Assembly (NCBI GenBank): GCA_963846005.1
Contig: CAWJUH010000007.1
Location: 496,001 to 560,000 of the forward strand
From: CAVSUR01 sp963846005
GTDB lineage: Bacteria; Actinomycetota; Actinomycetes; Streptosporangiales; Streptosporangiaceae
Direction: 5' to 3'
Length of the DNA stretch: 64,000 nucleotides
Part shown: in pieces, positions 35,604 through 44,487 of the stretch
Layout of the letters: each line of letters starts with the position of its first letter
Numbering within the stretch: position 1 is the first letter of the stretch
The notes under the pieces: generated by a model
Told to the model about the DNA's origin: nothing
What the model saw: the letters and a program-made list of their open reading frames with translations, nothing else
Databases searched by the model: none
Position numbers and translations under genes: made by a program

Positions 35604-35903
35604 ATGACCATTGCCGCGACGCCTGTGCCGTTGTCCGAGGCCAAGGCTCGGCTGTCTGAGCTGGCCAGGCGAGTACGTCAGCAGCACGAGCGGATCACCC
35701 TGACCCGCAACGGAGAGCCCGAGGCTGTCTTGCTCTCGGTGGATGACCTTGAGGGCCTGGAGATGACCCTGGAAATCCTCGGTGACGCCGAGGCGGTCGC
35801 GCGCATCTCGGAGAGCCTGGCGGCCTTGGGGCGTGGCGAGCCCGGCGCTGACCTGGCCACGGCTCGCCAGGATCTGGCCCGGCGGCGCATCACCGGCGCG
35901 TGA
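35604..35903 (+). CDS. Phd/YefM-family antitoxin
   Basis: 99 residues from the ATG at 35604; an ATG six codons earlier is possible. PVPLSEAKARLSELARRVRQQHERITLTRNGEPEAVLLSVDDLEGLE is the Phd/YefM DNA-binding fold that represses its own operon, and the acidic/Arg-rich C-terminus wraps the toxin. Its stop overlaps the toxin GTG by four bases (GTGA). Confidence 0.92.
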   Translation: MTIAATPVPLSEAKARLSELARRVRQQHERITLTRNGEPEAVLLSVDDLEGLEMTLEILGDAEAVARISESLAALGRGEPGADLATARQDLARRRITGA

Positions 35904-36190
35904 CGAGCGAACCTGGGCGGTACGGGATCCGGTTCCAGCCCGCCGCTCGGCGCGCGATCGCGCAGCGGCTTCCCGAGGCCGTTGCTGCCGCTGCGCTTGA
36001 GTTCTGTGAGGCCGCTCTCGCAGTCAACCCGCAGCGGGTCGGCAAGCCATTGTTCGGGCCGCTCGCTGGATGTCATGGCGCCCGTCGCGGCACGTATCGG
36101 ATCGTCTACCGGATCGACGAGAACAGCCGCGTTGTCCATGTCCTCGACATCGACCACCGCTCGGAGATCTACCGGCGTCCGCAGCGGTGA
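35900..36190 (+). CDS. RelE/ParE-family toxin
   Basis: 96 residues: YGIRFQPAARRAIAQRLPEAVAAAALEF, GKPLFGPLAGCHGARRGTYRIVYRIDENSRVVHVLDIDHRSEIYR is a typical RelE fold with the basic strand RRGTYRIVYRI and the C-terminal histidine/tyrosine. Predicted ribosome-dependent mRNA interferase. Coupled to the upstream antitoxin, and the last gene before attR. Confidence 0.92.
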   Translation: MTSEPGRYGIRFQPAARRAIAQRLPEAVAAAALEFCEAALAVNPQRVGKPLFGPLAGCHGARRGTYRIVYRIDENSRVVHVLDIDHRSEIYRRPQR

Positions 36191-36314
36191 CCGTCGATAA
36201 TCGGGCGGCGGCGAGCTTGATCATGCCAAATACGTGCCCAAACCGGCCTGAACAAGGTCGCGATCCCAAGCTTTTGCCCAGCTCAGCCGCCCTGACAGAG
36301 GCTGCTGGCTGTCT

Positions 36315-36352
36315 GGACTCATAATCCGCCGGTCGTGGGTTCGAGCCCCACC
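36315..36352 (+). repeat. attR core (38-bp direct repeat)
   Basis: Identical to 23362-23399. It carries only the tRNA 3' half and cannot fold into a tRNA. It is followed by a 9-bp insertion (AGCCCCACC, 36353-36361) and then the shared flank from 36362. Confidence 0.9.
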
Positions 36353-36484
36353 AGCCCCACCCGCCCCACCTACTCGAAGTGCTAGTCCAGGCGCTGTGAC
36401 CTGCGGATATACGCTTCTAGGGTGATCTTGAGTGGCAGGCGCTTGTGCGGCGGACGCGCTCCACTCAAGCTCTTGATCTGGTGG

Positions 36485-37045
36485 TTACAACCGGCGCGAG
36501 GGCGTGCCGAGCGCCGACCGATGGGCAAGGAGAGCCCAAATCAGCTCGCCGACCGCGGCAGCAGCAGCGAAGCCTGCCGCTACCTGACGCCAGGCAGCGT
36601 CGGGTGCATGACTACGCGGGAAGATAGCCAGTGCCAGGCCGAGGAGCAGTAAAGCTATTCCGGAATTGTATGACCAACGAGTCACTTTTAGCCATCGCGT
36701 GAACTCAGGTAGGGCGAGCTTCCATTCTTGCTTATCATCAACCGATACATCGGGTCTATAGTGGCGAGCCCAGAAGCCGCCTTGCACAGCGGTGATAAGT
36801 AGCAGTGCCGATACTGTAAGCGACAGTAGGGTCAAGCCCGGCCATCGGAATGCTTTCACCGAACCAATCACCAGGCCAATGAATGCGATGCTGAACCCAG
36901 CAAGCAACGGGGCGGCGACCCCCGCCATAGCGTCGAACGAGTCGCTAAGACTGTGTCTGTAAGGACACCTCGCTGAGTGGAGTGGCAACTCTGCACCGCA
37001 TGCAGAGCAGAACTGCCCGTCCTCAAACGCCGCAGCCGCCGCCAT
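36485..37045 (-). CDS. Zinc-ribbon membrane protein, hypothetical
   Basis: 186 residues. N-terminal zinc ribbon GQFCSACGAELPLHSARCPY, then about four membrane helices (PLLAGFSIAFIGLVIGSV, LTLLSLTVSALLLITAV, SGIALLLLGLALAIF, VAAGFAAAAAVGELIWALL). The ATG at 37045 has GGAGGTG seven bases upstream. No function can be named. It lies outside attR but inside the second set of att-like repeats. Confidence 0.7.
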   Translation of the reverse strand: MAAAAAFEDGQFCSACGAELPLHSARCPYRHSLSDSFDAMAGVAAPLLAGFSIAFIGLVIGSVKAFRWPGLTLLSLTVSALLLITAVQGGFWARHYRPDVSVDDKQEWKLALPEFTRWLKVTRWSYNSGIALLLLGLALAIFPRSHAPDAAWRQVAAGFAAAAAVGELIWALLAHRSALGTPSRRL

Positions 37046-37194
37046 GGCGTTGCACCTCCGTGAAGACCACTGTCCTCCAGCACAGCGCGAAGTGATCGAT
37101 CCGGACATTGGTGAGGTGCTCGACTGTCCGGATCGTCAGGGCAGCGCCGCCGAGGGTAAACGCAGAGTCAACCTGAACTGGCCCTACTCTCCCG

Positions 37195-39897
37195 CTAGGG
37201 CAGGTCGATCTTAGGGGGCGGCCACGCGCTCGAAAACGGCCGGGGAAAGGTTTCGATGTTCGGTATGGGGATCTGGTTGCACGTGACGTGGCTGGGCGGG
37301 TTGAAGGTGGATCGCCACCAGCTCGCCTCGTACTGGAAGGCGCCCTCCGTGGGGTCTGTGGAATCCGCGCCATAGATTTTCTTGGTCCACTGTTCGGCGG
37401 CGGATTCGCCAGGCACGGTAGCCGCCGGAACCTGGTTGTCGGCGAATCCGGAGACGTTCCTGGCAAAGGTCCAGACCTCCCTGACTGGCGTGCCGTTGCC
37501 GTCAAATCCGTTAACGGAGTGGAACTGATTGGCCGGCAGCGCATGAGCGAAAGGCGCGGATTGAATCGGGACTATCCCGTTGACCGTGTATTGGGCTTCT
37601 GCGCAGTTGAAGTTGGCGACATTGTCCGGATCCGGGGGATTTCCTGAGCCGGCTTTCAGGTTAAAGCCTCCCCACACGACGGGCAGCAGCGCGGAATAGG
37701 CGGATGCCCGGGTGCCTGCCTGCAGGGCCTGGATGAGGGCATTGGTGACGGCGGAGGGCCAGGACCAGGAGGGACTGTTTACCAGCGCGGCGACCGCCTT
37801 CAGTCTCCCGTAGTCGGACAGGAGGATGTCCTGCGCGTTGTTGACCCATTCGAGATAGGCGGTCTGCTGGTATCCCAGCTCGCTGCCCAGATTGTCGGCG
37901 GCCGTGGTGACCGAGTCGGCCGGTCCGCCGCCCGTTTCGCCACCTTTTTGCATGAGATCGGCGGCTACCGTGGATGCGGCGCCAAGCACGCCGAACACCG
38001 CACTCGCGGCCGGGCTGAACGCCGCGACGGCCTTCGAGGCGATGGTCATGACTCCGGTGAAGACCTTCAGCCATTGCATCGTGGCGTCCTGGTCGGGCGG
38101 GGTCTTGAGGTCGTCCACGATGTCGTCCGTGATCTTCTTCACGTCGAATACGGTCGTCCCGCTGCCCTGCGCGTAGGGAGCGCGCAGGTCGTCGGTCAGG
38201 TCGTAAACGAATGGGATCCACTTGAATTCGTCAAGCAATTCGTCCTTAACGTTGCCGAAGTTGCCGGGGTCGCACGTGCCGGCCTGGGGGAAGGTGGGGG
38301 GGCAGGTCAGATCCTTCAGGTCGCTCCTGAAGTTGGGCCACGACGACTTGTAGCCGGTCTCCGGGTAGGCGGCGCGCACGTCGGAATTCTTGCAGGTCGC
38401 GGCGGCCGGGTCACAGAGCCCGATGTTGTCGGCGATGTATCTCAGGTTGGTGGTGTCGCTGGCGTACGGCCAGGCCGTCGCGGGCTGGTACAGGATCTGG
38501 TAGAGGTCGACGTTGGTCGGGGCGACCGCGTCGGAGGCAGCAGGCCTGTATAGCCCCTCACGGTCGCGCTGCAAGACGCCGGATACGTGCCCGGTGGGCT
38601 CGTTATCTTTTGCCTGATCACATGAATCCGCTGGCTGGGCCATGGCGGTGCTGGACTCGGCCGGGGTGGTGGCGTGCCAGGGCAGGTCGGTCGCCGCCCC
38701 GACCAGCGCATAGCGGCATCCGTGGGTGATGGCGTCGGCCAGATAGTCAATGGTGCCGCCCAGCTGGTCAATGCCATTTTGAGTGACGGAAGCTAGGCTG
38801 CCGAGACTTCCGGAGAGCTTCCCGTCGCCGACGCTTTGGATGATCACGACTCGCTGATCGTTCAGGAAGGACGGGGAGTTAATCACCCGCGCAACGGGCG
38901 GGGTCGGCTGCCAGCTAGGGGGACTGGCGAACATCGAGTTCAAATCGGCAGTGGTCGTGACGGTGCGATTGGTGATCAGGCGCAGCGTGGTCCGGTCCAG
39001 TTCGACCACATGCAAGCCGTTCACCCCGGACGTCGCCGGGTAGGTCTGATCCCCGACTTTAACGGCGCACCACGGGTCGTTGAGGTTATCGGGGTCGGCC
39101 GGATCAATGCACGTGTCCACCGGCACGTACGGGTCGGGCCCGTTGACCACGGTGTACCTGGTGGGACCGCCGTTCTGACCGCCGGTGAGGACCGTACCCA
39201 ACTGGAGGTAGCCAGTGATCCGCCCGTCCGGCGTGCCGTTCTGCGCCGCGGTCTCCCGCCATGCCTGCCCGGGCGACATCTTGGGGATGCCGATGACGGT
39301 GAACGAACTCCCGGACAACGCCACGCGCTGCCACGTCGCACCGCTGGTCTCGCAGTAGCTGGTCCGCAGCGACGAGCATCCAGCCGCGGTGGTGTTCTGG
39401 CCGAACTGCCACTGGGCGCCGAGGTTCCCGCCGATCGCGCCTAGCGAGGTGTCCAGCGGGGCCAGCGCGTCGGCCGGCAGCGCCGATTGGTTGCCCGGGT
39501 GGGTAACGAACACCAAGTCAGAGGAGGGCAGATCGCGCAGGTCGGAGCCGAGATGATCGCCGAACTGGCTGGTGGAGTACCCGCGGTTGGAGACGAGGCT
39601 GAGATCGCCGCTGTCCAGCACGACGACCTGCACCGCCTGATCGTCGGGGTCGGGGCAGAACATGGACCCCACTTGCACTCCGGCGGTGTCGCCGTCGTAG
39701 GCGATCGTGTTGAACGGGACGAGCGGCTTGGCTGACGCCGTGCCGGTACAGTCAGCCGAGCTCGCGGCGGGATGACGGCGGGCGGCGGCGAAGGCGGTAC
39801 CGGCGGAAGCCAGCGAAGCGGCGACCACGGCGATGGCGGCCAGTCCGGCGCACCAGCGGCGGCGGGCTCGGCGGGCATGACGGTGATGACTGACCAT
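37195..39897 (-). CDS. Large secreted protein of unknown family (~900 aa)
   Basis: 900 residues. A Sec/Tat-like signal (RHARRARRRWCAG then LAAIAVVAASLASAGTAFA) is followed by an Asp/Asn/Pro-rich extracellular protein with several Cys pairs. About two thirds in, a long hydrophobic, amphipathic stretch (GVMTIASKAVAAFSPAASAV, FGVLGAASTVAADL) is flanked by helical, charged text. That resembles a membrane-active segment but may be a packed core helix. No catalytic motif recognised. The ATG at 39897 has GAGGGG upstream; a GTG at 39915 is possible. Confidence 0.7.
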   Translation of the reverse strand: MVSHHRHARRARRRWCAGLAAIAVVAASLASAGTAFAAARRHPAASSADCTGTASAKPLVPFNTIAYDGDTAGVQVGSMFCPDPDDQAVQVVVLDSGDLSLVSNRGYSTSQFGDHLGSDLRDLPSSDLVFVTHPGNQSALPADALAPLDTSLGAIGGNLGAQWQFGQNTTAAGCSSLRTSYCETSGATWQRVALSGSSFTVIGIPKMSPGQAWRETAAQNGTPDGRITGYLQLGTVLTGGQNGGPTRYTVVNGPDPYVPVDTCIDPADPDNLNDPWCAVKVGDQTYPATSGVNGLHVVELDRTTLRLITNRTVTTTADLNSMFASPPSWQPTPPVARVINSPSFLNDQRVVIIQSVGDGKLSGSLGSLASVTQNGIDQLGGTIDYLADAITHGCRYALVGAATDLPWHATTPAESSTAMAQPADSCDQAKDNEPTGHVSGVLQRDREGLYRPAASDAVAPTNVDLYQILYQPATAWPYASDTTNLRYIADNIGLCDPAAATCKNSDVRAAYPETGYKSSWPNFRSDLKDLTCPPTFPQAGTCDPGNFGNVKDELLDEFKWIPFVYDLTDDLRAPYAQGSGTTVFDVKKITDDIVDDLKTPPDQDATMQWLKVFTGVMTIASKAVAAFSPAASAVFGVLGAASTVAADLMQKGGETGGGPADSVTTAADNLGSELGYQQTAYLEWVNNAQDILLSDYGRLKAVAALVNSPSWSWPSAVTNALIQALQAGTRASAYSALLPVVWGGFNLKAGSGNPPDPDNVANFNCAEAQYTVNGIVPIQSAPFAHALPANQFHSVNGFDGNGTPVREVWTFARNVSGFADNQVPAATVPGESAAEQWTKKIYGADSTDPTEGAFQYEASWWRSTFNPPSHVTCNQIPIPNIETFPRPFSSAWPPPKIDLP

Positions 39898-40027
39898 GGC
39901 GACTGGTCCCCTCACTGGCCAACGAACTCACCTGCACGCCCACACCCACCGCCCCCGGCCGAGGATGCACCGCAGATCTTAACTCCGGTCCACAACCTCG
40001 ACCAGCCCCCGCGACGCCGTTCGATCG

Positions 40028-40077
40028 ATCTTCGCTGGCAGGCGCTTGTGCGATTGTGCGCGGCTGGTGGCCAGTTG
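40028..40077 (+). repeat. 50-bp copy of the sequence flanking attL
   Basis: Identical over 50 bases to 23462-23511, just downstream of the tRNA-Met attachment core. A shorter, diverged copy lies at 36423-36449. The tRNA core itself is not present here. The rest of 39898-40322 contains no gene that I can support. Confidence 0.8.
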
Positions 40078-40322
40078 GGCCGGAGGATGCAGCGGACAGG
40101 GCCCGCTTCGCCGCTGACGTGTGGCGGGCTGGATGCACAGGCCGCGTTGATCTCGGACAGAAGTGCGTGAACATCTCAGGTAGACTTGAAGGCAGCCACT
40201 CCGAGTTACCAGAGGCCCACCCGGAGGTACTGCCGAGGACCAGGGTCTGCGACTCGCAGAGACTCGCGTGATCATATTCTGCTCATGCGGGCCGCCGCGG
40301 GCGGCACCGCAGGGAGCAGATC

Positions 40323-40673
40323 ATGACGGCGATCAAGGGAACGCACGCCGCGTCTCACCAGCGCACCTCATCGCGGAATGGCCTGCCTGAGTCTGTGCCC
40401 TATGTCTACGGCCAGCAAACGCGCCGTAATACCTATGCCACGCGCATAGCTCAGCGAAATGTTCAGGGATGGTGGCAGCTACCTGCCGCCTTGCCCGAGC
40501 CGGAGCTCGCTGGCCCGCTGGCTACGGCAGCAACTGCCGCGCAGATTCTCATCGCTACTCGCGAGGAGCTTCACGTCGCCGACCTGGAACGGCTCCGCTC
40601 CGAGCGAGCACGCAAAAGCCTCCTCAGAACAGGCCTGACTGACGGCAACGCGGACCACCCGAAGCGCCCCTGA
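40323..40673 (+). CDS. Hypothetical protein (116 aa)
   Basis: Soluble, basic protein: VYGQQTRRNTYATRIAQRNVQGWWQLPAALPEPELAGPL followed by helical AATAAQILIATREELHVADLERLRSERARKSLL. GGGAG sits ahead of the ATG. I do not recognise the family. Confidence 0.55.
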   Translation: MTAIKGTHAASHQRTSSRNGLPESVPYVYGQQTRRNTYATRIAQRNVQGWWQLPAALPEPELAGPLATAATAAQILIATREELHVADLERLRSERARKSLLRTGLTDGNADHPKRP

Positions 40674-40759
40674 GCAATCTCATGCTTCCGCTCGAGCTCG
40701 TCTTCTTCTGATCGCGTCAGCGACCAAGCTGTCATGGCCGGGGGCACAAGGAGGAGGAC

Positions 40760-41059
40760 ATGGACATTACAGATGTGTGGGTGGCCAACCACGATGGGAC
40801 CGACATCGTCCGGGCACGAGATATCAGCGGCGTCGGACTCGATTATGACGGCAACGTGACGGCCCGCCTGGCTGGGCGGGAGGGCGCGGTAGTGACCCTC
40901 GTTGCGAACAGAGCGCATCACAACGAGCAGCAGCCAGGTAATCTTCACCGTCAGCTGATCCGGGTAGTCGCCGAGCTGTCCGATTCATCGGGTGCTCATC
41001 TGGTGCGGCCTGTGCATATGGAGTCGAGCGGCTGGCAGTGGATCAGTGAGCCGCTGTAG
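40760..41059 (+). CDS. Hypothetical protein (99 aa)
   Basis: A small soluble alpha/beta protein: MDITDVWVANHDGTDIVRARDISGVGLDYDGNVTARLAG, then a helix HNEQQPGNLHRQLIRVVAELSDS. AAGGAGGAGG precedes the ATG, one of the strongest ribosome-binding sites in the window. No family recognised; it is on the same strand as its neighbours with ~90-130 base gaps. Confidence 0.65.
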   Translation: MDITDVWVANHDGTDIVRARDISGVGLDYDGNVTARLAGREGAVVTLVANRAHHNEQQPGNLHRQLIRVVAELSDSSGAHLVRPVHMESSGWQWISEPL

Positions 41060-41189
41060 GCTCCGCCCTCAGCCTCCGCCAGCCAGCGCGTCGTGGCTTC
41101 GAGTCCGGCGACGGCCGGGCAAGCAGGCGCTGGCCGGAGCTCCGGCGGTGCTCACGCGTTCCGGCCGGCCTGTTGGCTAAGGTTGCACG

Positions 41190-41747
41190 GTGGACCGGGG
41201 GCGGGGGCAGGTAGTCAATCTGCGGCTCAAACGGGCCGAGGAGATGTTCGCCCTGGCCCAGACCGACCTGTTCTCCGAGTACCGCAATTACCTCACCGGG
41301 GTCGAGTACTGCATCAGCGTGCTCCGCTCGCAGCGCACCCGGGCGCCGGTGCGGCTGGAGCTGTCGCTCCCCCCCGAACAGCTCGACGAGGGCCTGACTG
41401 AACGGCTCAGCGTGGCGCTGCGCCGGTACTGCGACCAGCGCATCAGGTACAACGAGCGTGAGCGGCGCGCGATCCGGCTGGGCGGTCTCTCGTCACTGTG
41501 GATCGGCGTTCCGATCGCCGTGCTCGGATACGTCCTGGTGATCCTCACGGGCAGGCTGGTGGGCCGTACCGGCAACGCAAACCTGGTCGTCGATACCACG
41601 GGGTGGGTGCTCGTGTGGGTCGGGTTCTGGTTCCCGCTTGACACGATTATTTTCACGCCGCACGGATACGGGCGGGAGAATCACGTTCTCCGGCTGCTGC
41701 GCGACGCGGAGATCTCGCTGCTGACCTGGCGGCCCACGATGACTTGA
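41190..41747 (+). CDS. Two-helix membrane protein, hypothetical
   Basis: 185 residues from GTG. Helical, charged N-terminal half (NLRLKRAEEMFALAQTDLFSEYRNYLTGVEYCISVLRSQRTRAPV; LPPEQLDEGLTERLSVALRRYCDQRIRYNERERRA). Two membrane spans follow (WIGVPIAVLGYVLVILTGRL and WVLVWVGFWFPLDTIIF), then a short cytoplasmic tail. No family recognised. Confidence 0.65.
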   Translation: MDRGRGQVVNLRLKRAEEMFALAQTDLFSEYRNYLTGVEYCISVLRSQRTRAPVRLELSLPPEQLDEGLTERLSVALRRYCDQRIRYNERERRAIRLGGLSSLWIGVPIAVLGYVLVILTGRLVGRTGNANLVVDTTGWVLVWVGFWFPLDTIIFTPHGYGRENHVLRLLRDAEISLLTWRPTMT

Positions 41748-41834
41748 TGGCAGATACCGCTCAGGCTCACCGGCCCGCAGGCCTTCAGCGGGTTCGTTCA
41801 CCTCAGCTATCAGAAGACCTGACACTCCTCAGAA

Positions 41835-42134
41835 CTAATGATGGCTGACCAGCAGCAATACGACCATGACCACCATCGCGCCGAGGACCACGCCCAAGAC
41901 GACTACCGCGGCGCTGGTCAGGCCCACCAGGTGCAGCCGCGCTGCTCGCGCTTCGGCGCGCTTGTCCTGTTCGCGTTCGGCCTTATCCGGCTTCGGCGGA
42001 TTCTCCGCCCAGGGCGGCGGTGGAACGCGCGGCCCGCGCCGGCCGCTGAAAGGCCGCCACTTCGGCCCGCCAAATGACCAGTTCCATGACAAGTTATCCC
42101 GGCTATACGGGTCGTCCGGGTCATCCATCGGCAC
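41835..42134 (-). CDS. Small C-terminally anchored membrane protein, hypothetical
   Basis: 99 residues: a Trp/Pro-rich acidic N-terminus (MPMDDPDDPYSRDNLSWNW), a charged linker KPDKAEREQDKRAEARAARL and one C-terminal membrane helix LTSAAVVVLGVVLGAMVVMVVLLLV. The topology suggests a tail-anchored protein. Convergent with the gene at 41190-41747. Confidence 0.6.
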   Translation of the reverse strand: MPMDDPDDPYSRDNLSWNWSFGGPKWRPFSGRRGPRVPPPPWAENPPKPDKAEREQDKRAEARAARLHLVGLTSAAVVVLGVVLGAMVVMVVLLLVSHH

Positions 42135-42392
42135 CTCGCGGCTGAGCGCCCTGCTTACCTCCGAGTATGAGGCAATCCGGCACAGCGCCGGCGTGTATCC
42201 GGCCCTGCGTCCGGAGGAGCCGCTGTGCCGTCGGCCACGCCGTCGCTGGCGCGGCGATCATGGCCGTGGTTGCGATGAGTCCGGCATACTTCACCCGTCT
42301 GAGCCGGTGAGCGCACAGGCGCGGAGCTGACCCGATGATTCACCTCTGCGTCGCGACTGAGCGAGCAGCGGCAAACGAAGGCCGGTGACAGC

Positions 42393-42791
42393 ATGACGAT
42401 GTGGGAGAAAGAGATCGGCGCGATGACGCTCTTCGTCCCGGATCTTGGCCAGGCCCGGGAGTTCTACCAGGAGGTGTTCGGCCTGGACGGGCAGCCGATG
42501 GGCGATGACACGGTAATGCTGCGCTTCAAGGAAATGGCCGTGTTCTTGCGCCAGGCCGCCGCTGCCGCCGCACCGCTGCCCGAAGTCCTGGACGAGGCGC
42601 GCAAGGGCGCGGGGCAGTTCGCCATCATCGTCGACGACGTGGACGCGGTGTGCTCCGAACTGGCCGGGCGCGAGGTGAAGCTGCTCAGCGGCCCCGCGGA
42701 TCGTCCCTGGGGCATGCGGACGGTGACCTTCGCCGATCCGGGCGGCCACATCTGGGAGATCGCCCAGGAGATACCCAAGGGCGCCAGCTGA
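42393..42791 (+). CDS. VOC-family (glyoxalase/bleomycin-resistance fold) protein
   Basis: 132 residues: MTLFVPDLGQAREFYQEVFGLDGQPMGDDTVMLRFKEMAVFL, then FAIIVDDVDAVCSELAGREVKLLSGPADRPWGMRTVTFADPGGHIWEIAQ. Paired beta-alpha-beta-beta-beta modules and the C-terminal ADPGGHxWEI motif fix the fold. A metal site is possible but substrate is unknown. Confidence 0.9.
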   Translation: MTMWEKEIGAMTLFVPDLGQAREFYQEVFGLDGQPMGDDTVMLRFKEMAVFLRQAAAAAAPLPEVLDEARKGAGQFAIIVDDVDAVCSELAGREVKLLSGPADRPWGMRTVTFADPGGHIWEIAQEIPKGAS

Positions 42792-42849
42792 GATCGGATG
42801 CCAGGGCCATGCCGCCTGCCGGAACCGGGTGCCGGAGCCGTCGGCGCAG

Positions 42850-43734
42850 TTACTCCGTCGCGAGCAGGGCGGCGAGCTGCTGGGCGTTGGCCTGGCCGTA
42901 GCCGCGGTATGTGTTGTTGAAAATGACGTGGATGACCTCAGCCTGAGGGGCGAAGGCGCGGATCTGAGCGGCCCATCCGCTCAGCTCATCCGGGGAATAG
43001 CAATAGTCGAATCGCTCCTGGATGTCCTTGCTGGCCCATTTGGCCGAGTGGCCGTGCAGGCGGACGACGGCCAGATCGGCGGCGGTGGCCGCCAGCACCG
43101 GGGGAATGGAACTGGAATAGCCCTGAGGCATGTCGACGCAGACGTAGGCCAGCTGATGATCGGTCAGGAATCCCAGCGTTTGCGCACGGTTATCCGGTGT
43201 CATCCAGGCCTGGTTGCGGAATTCCACGCATACCCGCCGAGGCGCCACCCTGCGGGCGCAGGCCAGGATGTAGTCCCGGCTCGCCCGTGAGGCGGGGAAC
43301 CACGGCGGGAACTGGAGCAAGATCGCGCCGAGCTTGCCCGCCTGGTGCAGCGGCTCCAGCGCGCCGAGAAACCGGTCCCAGGCCTGATCGACCGCGGCCG
43401 GATCGACGTCCTTGAGGTACACCCGGTCGCGGCCGGCCGGGACTGCCGCTGCGCGCAGGTCGGCGGGGAGCGAGGCGACCCGGGTGGGGTGCTGGGTGAA
43501 CAGGCTGAACGCCTTGACGTTGAAGGTGAACCCGGCCGGGACCCGTGCGGCCCACGCGGCGGCGGTCTGCTCGGACGGCAGCGCGTAATAGGTGGCGTCC
43601 ACCTCGACCAGCGGGAACTGGCTGGCGTAGTAGCGCAGCCGTTTCTCCGGTGTGCTCGCGTCACGCGGATACCAGCCCGACTCGATGAGTGCCCTGTCTG
43701 TCCATGACGCCGTGCCGACCCGGATCTGCCCCAT
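42850..43734 (-). CDS. DUF72-domain protein
   Basis: 294 residues, TIM-barrel DUF72 (YecE-like): VGTASWTDRALIESGWYP at the N-terminus, RLRYYASQFPLVEVDATYYALPS, FTFNVKAFSLFTQHPTR, and AVVRLHGHSAKWASKDIQERFDYCYSPDEL, ending HVIFNNTYRGYGQANAQQLAALL. Family function is unsettled. Convergent with the VOC gene. Confidence 0.93.
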   Translation of the reverse strand: MGQIRVGTASWTDRALIESGWYPRDASTPEKRLRYYASQFPLVEVDATYYALPSEQTAAAWAARVPAGFTFNVKAFSLFTQHPTRVASLPADLRAAAVPAGRDRVYLKDVDPAAVDQAWDRFLGALEPLHQAGKLGAILLQFPPWFPASRASRDYILACARRVAPRRVCVEFRNQAWMTPDNRAQTLGFLTDHQLAYVCVDMPQGYSSSIPPVLAATAADLAVVRLHGHSAKWASKDIQERFDYCYSPDELSGWAAQIRAFAPQAEVIHVIFNNTYRGYGQANAQQLAALLATE

Positions 43735-43824
43735 CTCCGGAGCCTAGAGGTCACCGGATCGGCCGCACCGGTCCGGTGCCTGCCTAGTGGCGGACCTGGT
43801 CAGAAGCTGCGTCATGCTGACCAC

Positions 43825-44312
43825 ATGGTGATACGCGAGGCGACAGCCGAGGACTGGCCTGCCTCTGGCCGATCTTGAAGGAGACAGGTGATGCCGGGGA
43901 GACCCTGACGTGGGACCCGGCCAGAGCCGAGGCGAGGGCTCGCGCCGGCTGGATGCGAGAGCCGCCGGGCCGCACGGTTGTCGCTGTCGATGACGACGGA
44001 ACTGTTATCGGCAGCGCTGGCACTTACCCGATCCATCCTGGCCCCGGTTCACACGTCGCTAACGCTGGCTTTGTCGTCCATCCGCAGCACCGCGGGAAGG
44101 GCGCAGGCCGGGCCCTGTGCCGCTATGTGCTGGAGCAGGCACGCATAGACGGCTACCGGGCGATGCAGTTCAACGCCGTGGTGGAGACCAACACCGCGGC
44201 CGTCCGTTTGTGGCGCTCCTTCGGATTCCAGATCCTCGCCACAGTTCCGGGGGCGTTCCGTCACCCGGTTCACGGCTACGTTGGCCTTCATATCATGCAC
44301 AGGGCGCTCTGA
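43825..44312 (+). pseudogene. GNAT acetyltransferase, frameshifted near the N-terminus
   Basis: The ATG at 43825 starts MVIREATAEDWPA, a normal GNAT opening, but a missing base near 43863-43866 sends it to a stop. The other frame resumes with PILKETGDAGETLTWDP and continues through the acetyl-CoA motif FVVHPQHRGKGAGRALCRYVLEQA and AVRLWRSFGFQILATVPGAF to 44312. Adding one base restores the family pattern W-P-A-I-W-P-I. The frame from TTG 43875 alone would lack beta-1. Confidence 0.85.
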
Positions 44313-44487
44313 ACCTAGATGCTATCGGCGCGGCCGCGCAGGCGCCGTCACACCGCCCAGAGCCTCACCCGGAATCCGTAAATCTCGTAATCATGTAATT
44401 AATCACGCTGATGAGTTATTTAGTGCCATCATCCCGGCAAGAGCGGGTGCCGGATATCGAGATCCGGCAATGAGGGAGGAACGCGTC

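Larger units (their letters stand above)
23362..36352. mobile_element. Integrated genomic island in tRNA-Met(CAT), ~13 kb
   Basis: A perfect 38-bp direct repeat of the tRNA 3' half lies at 23362-23399 and 36315-36352. A tyrosine integrase and its coupled excisionase lie near the left end. Cargo: HicA/HicB, a YefM/RelE pair, IS21- and IS110-family elements, a YCII protein, DUF3024 and DUF2442 proteins, a glycosidase-like protein and decaying genes. No replication initiator, FtsK-type translocase or relaxase is visible, so it is a site-specific island or a decayed AICE, not a complete conjugative element. Confidence 0.85.

Noticed and set aside
36315..36390. A second tRNA-Met gene
   Set aside because: Only the anticodon-to-T-arm half is present; there is no 5' acceptor or D-arm, so it is an attachment site.
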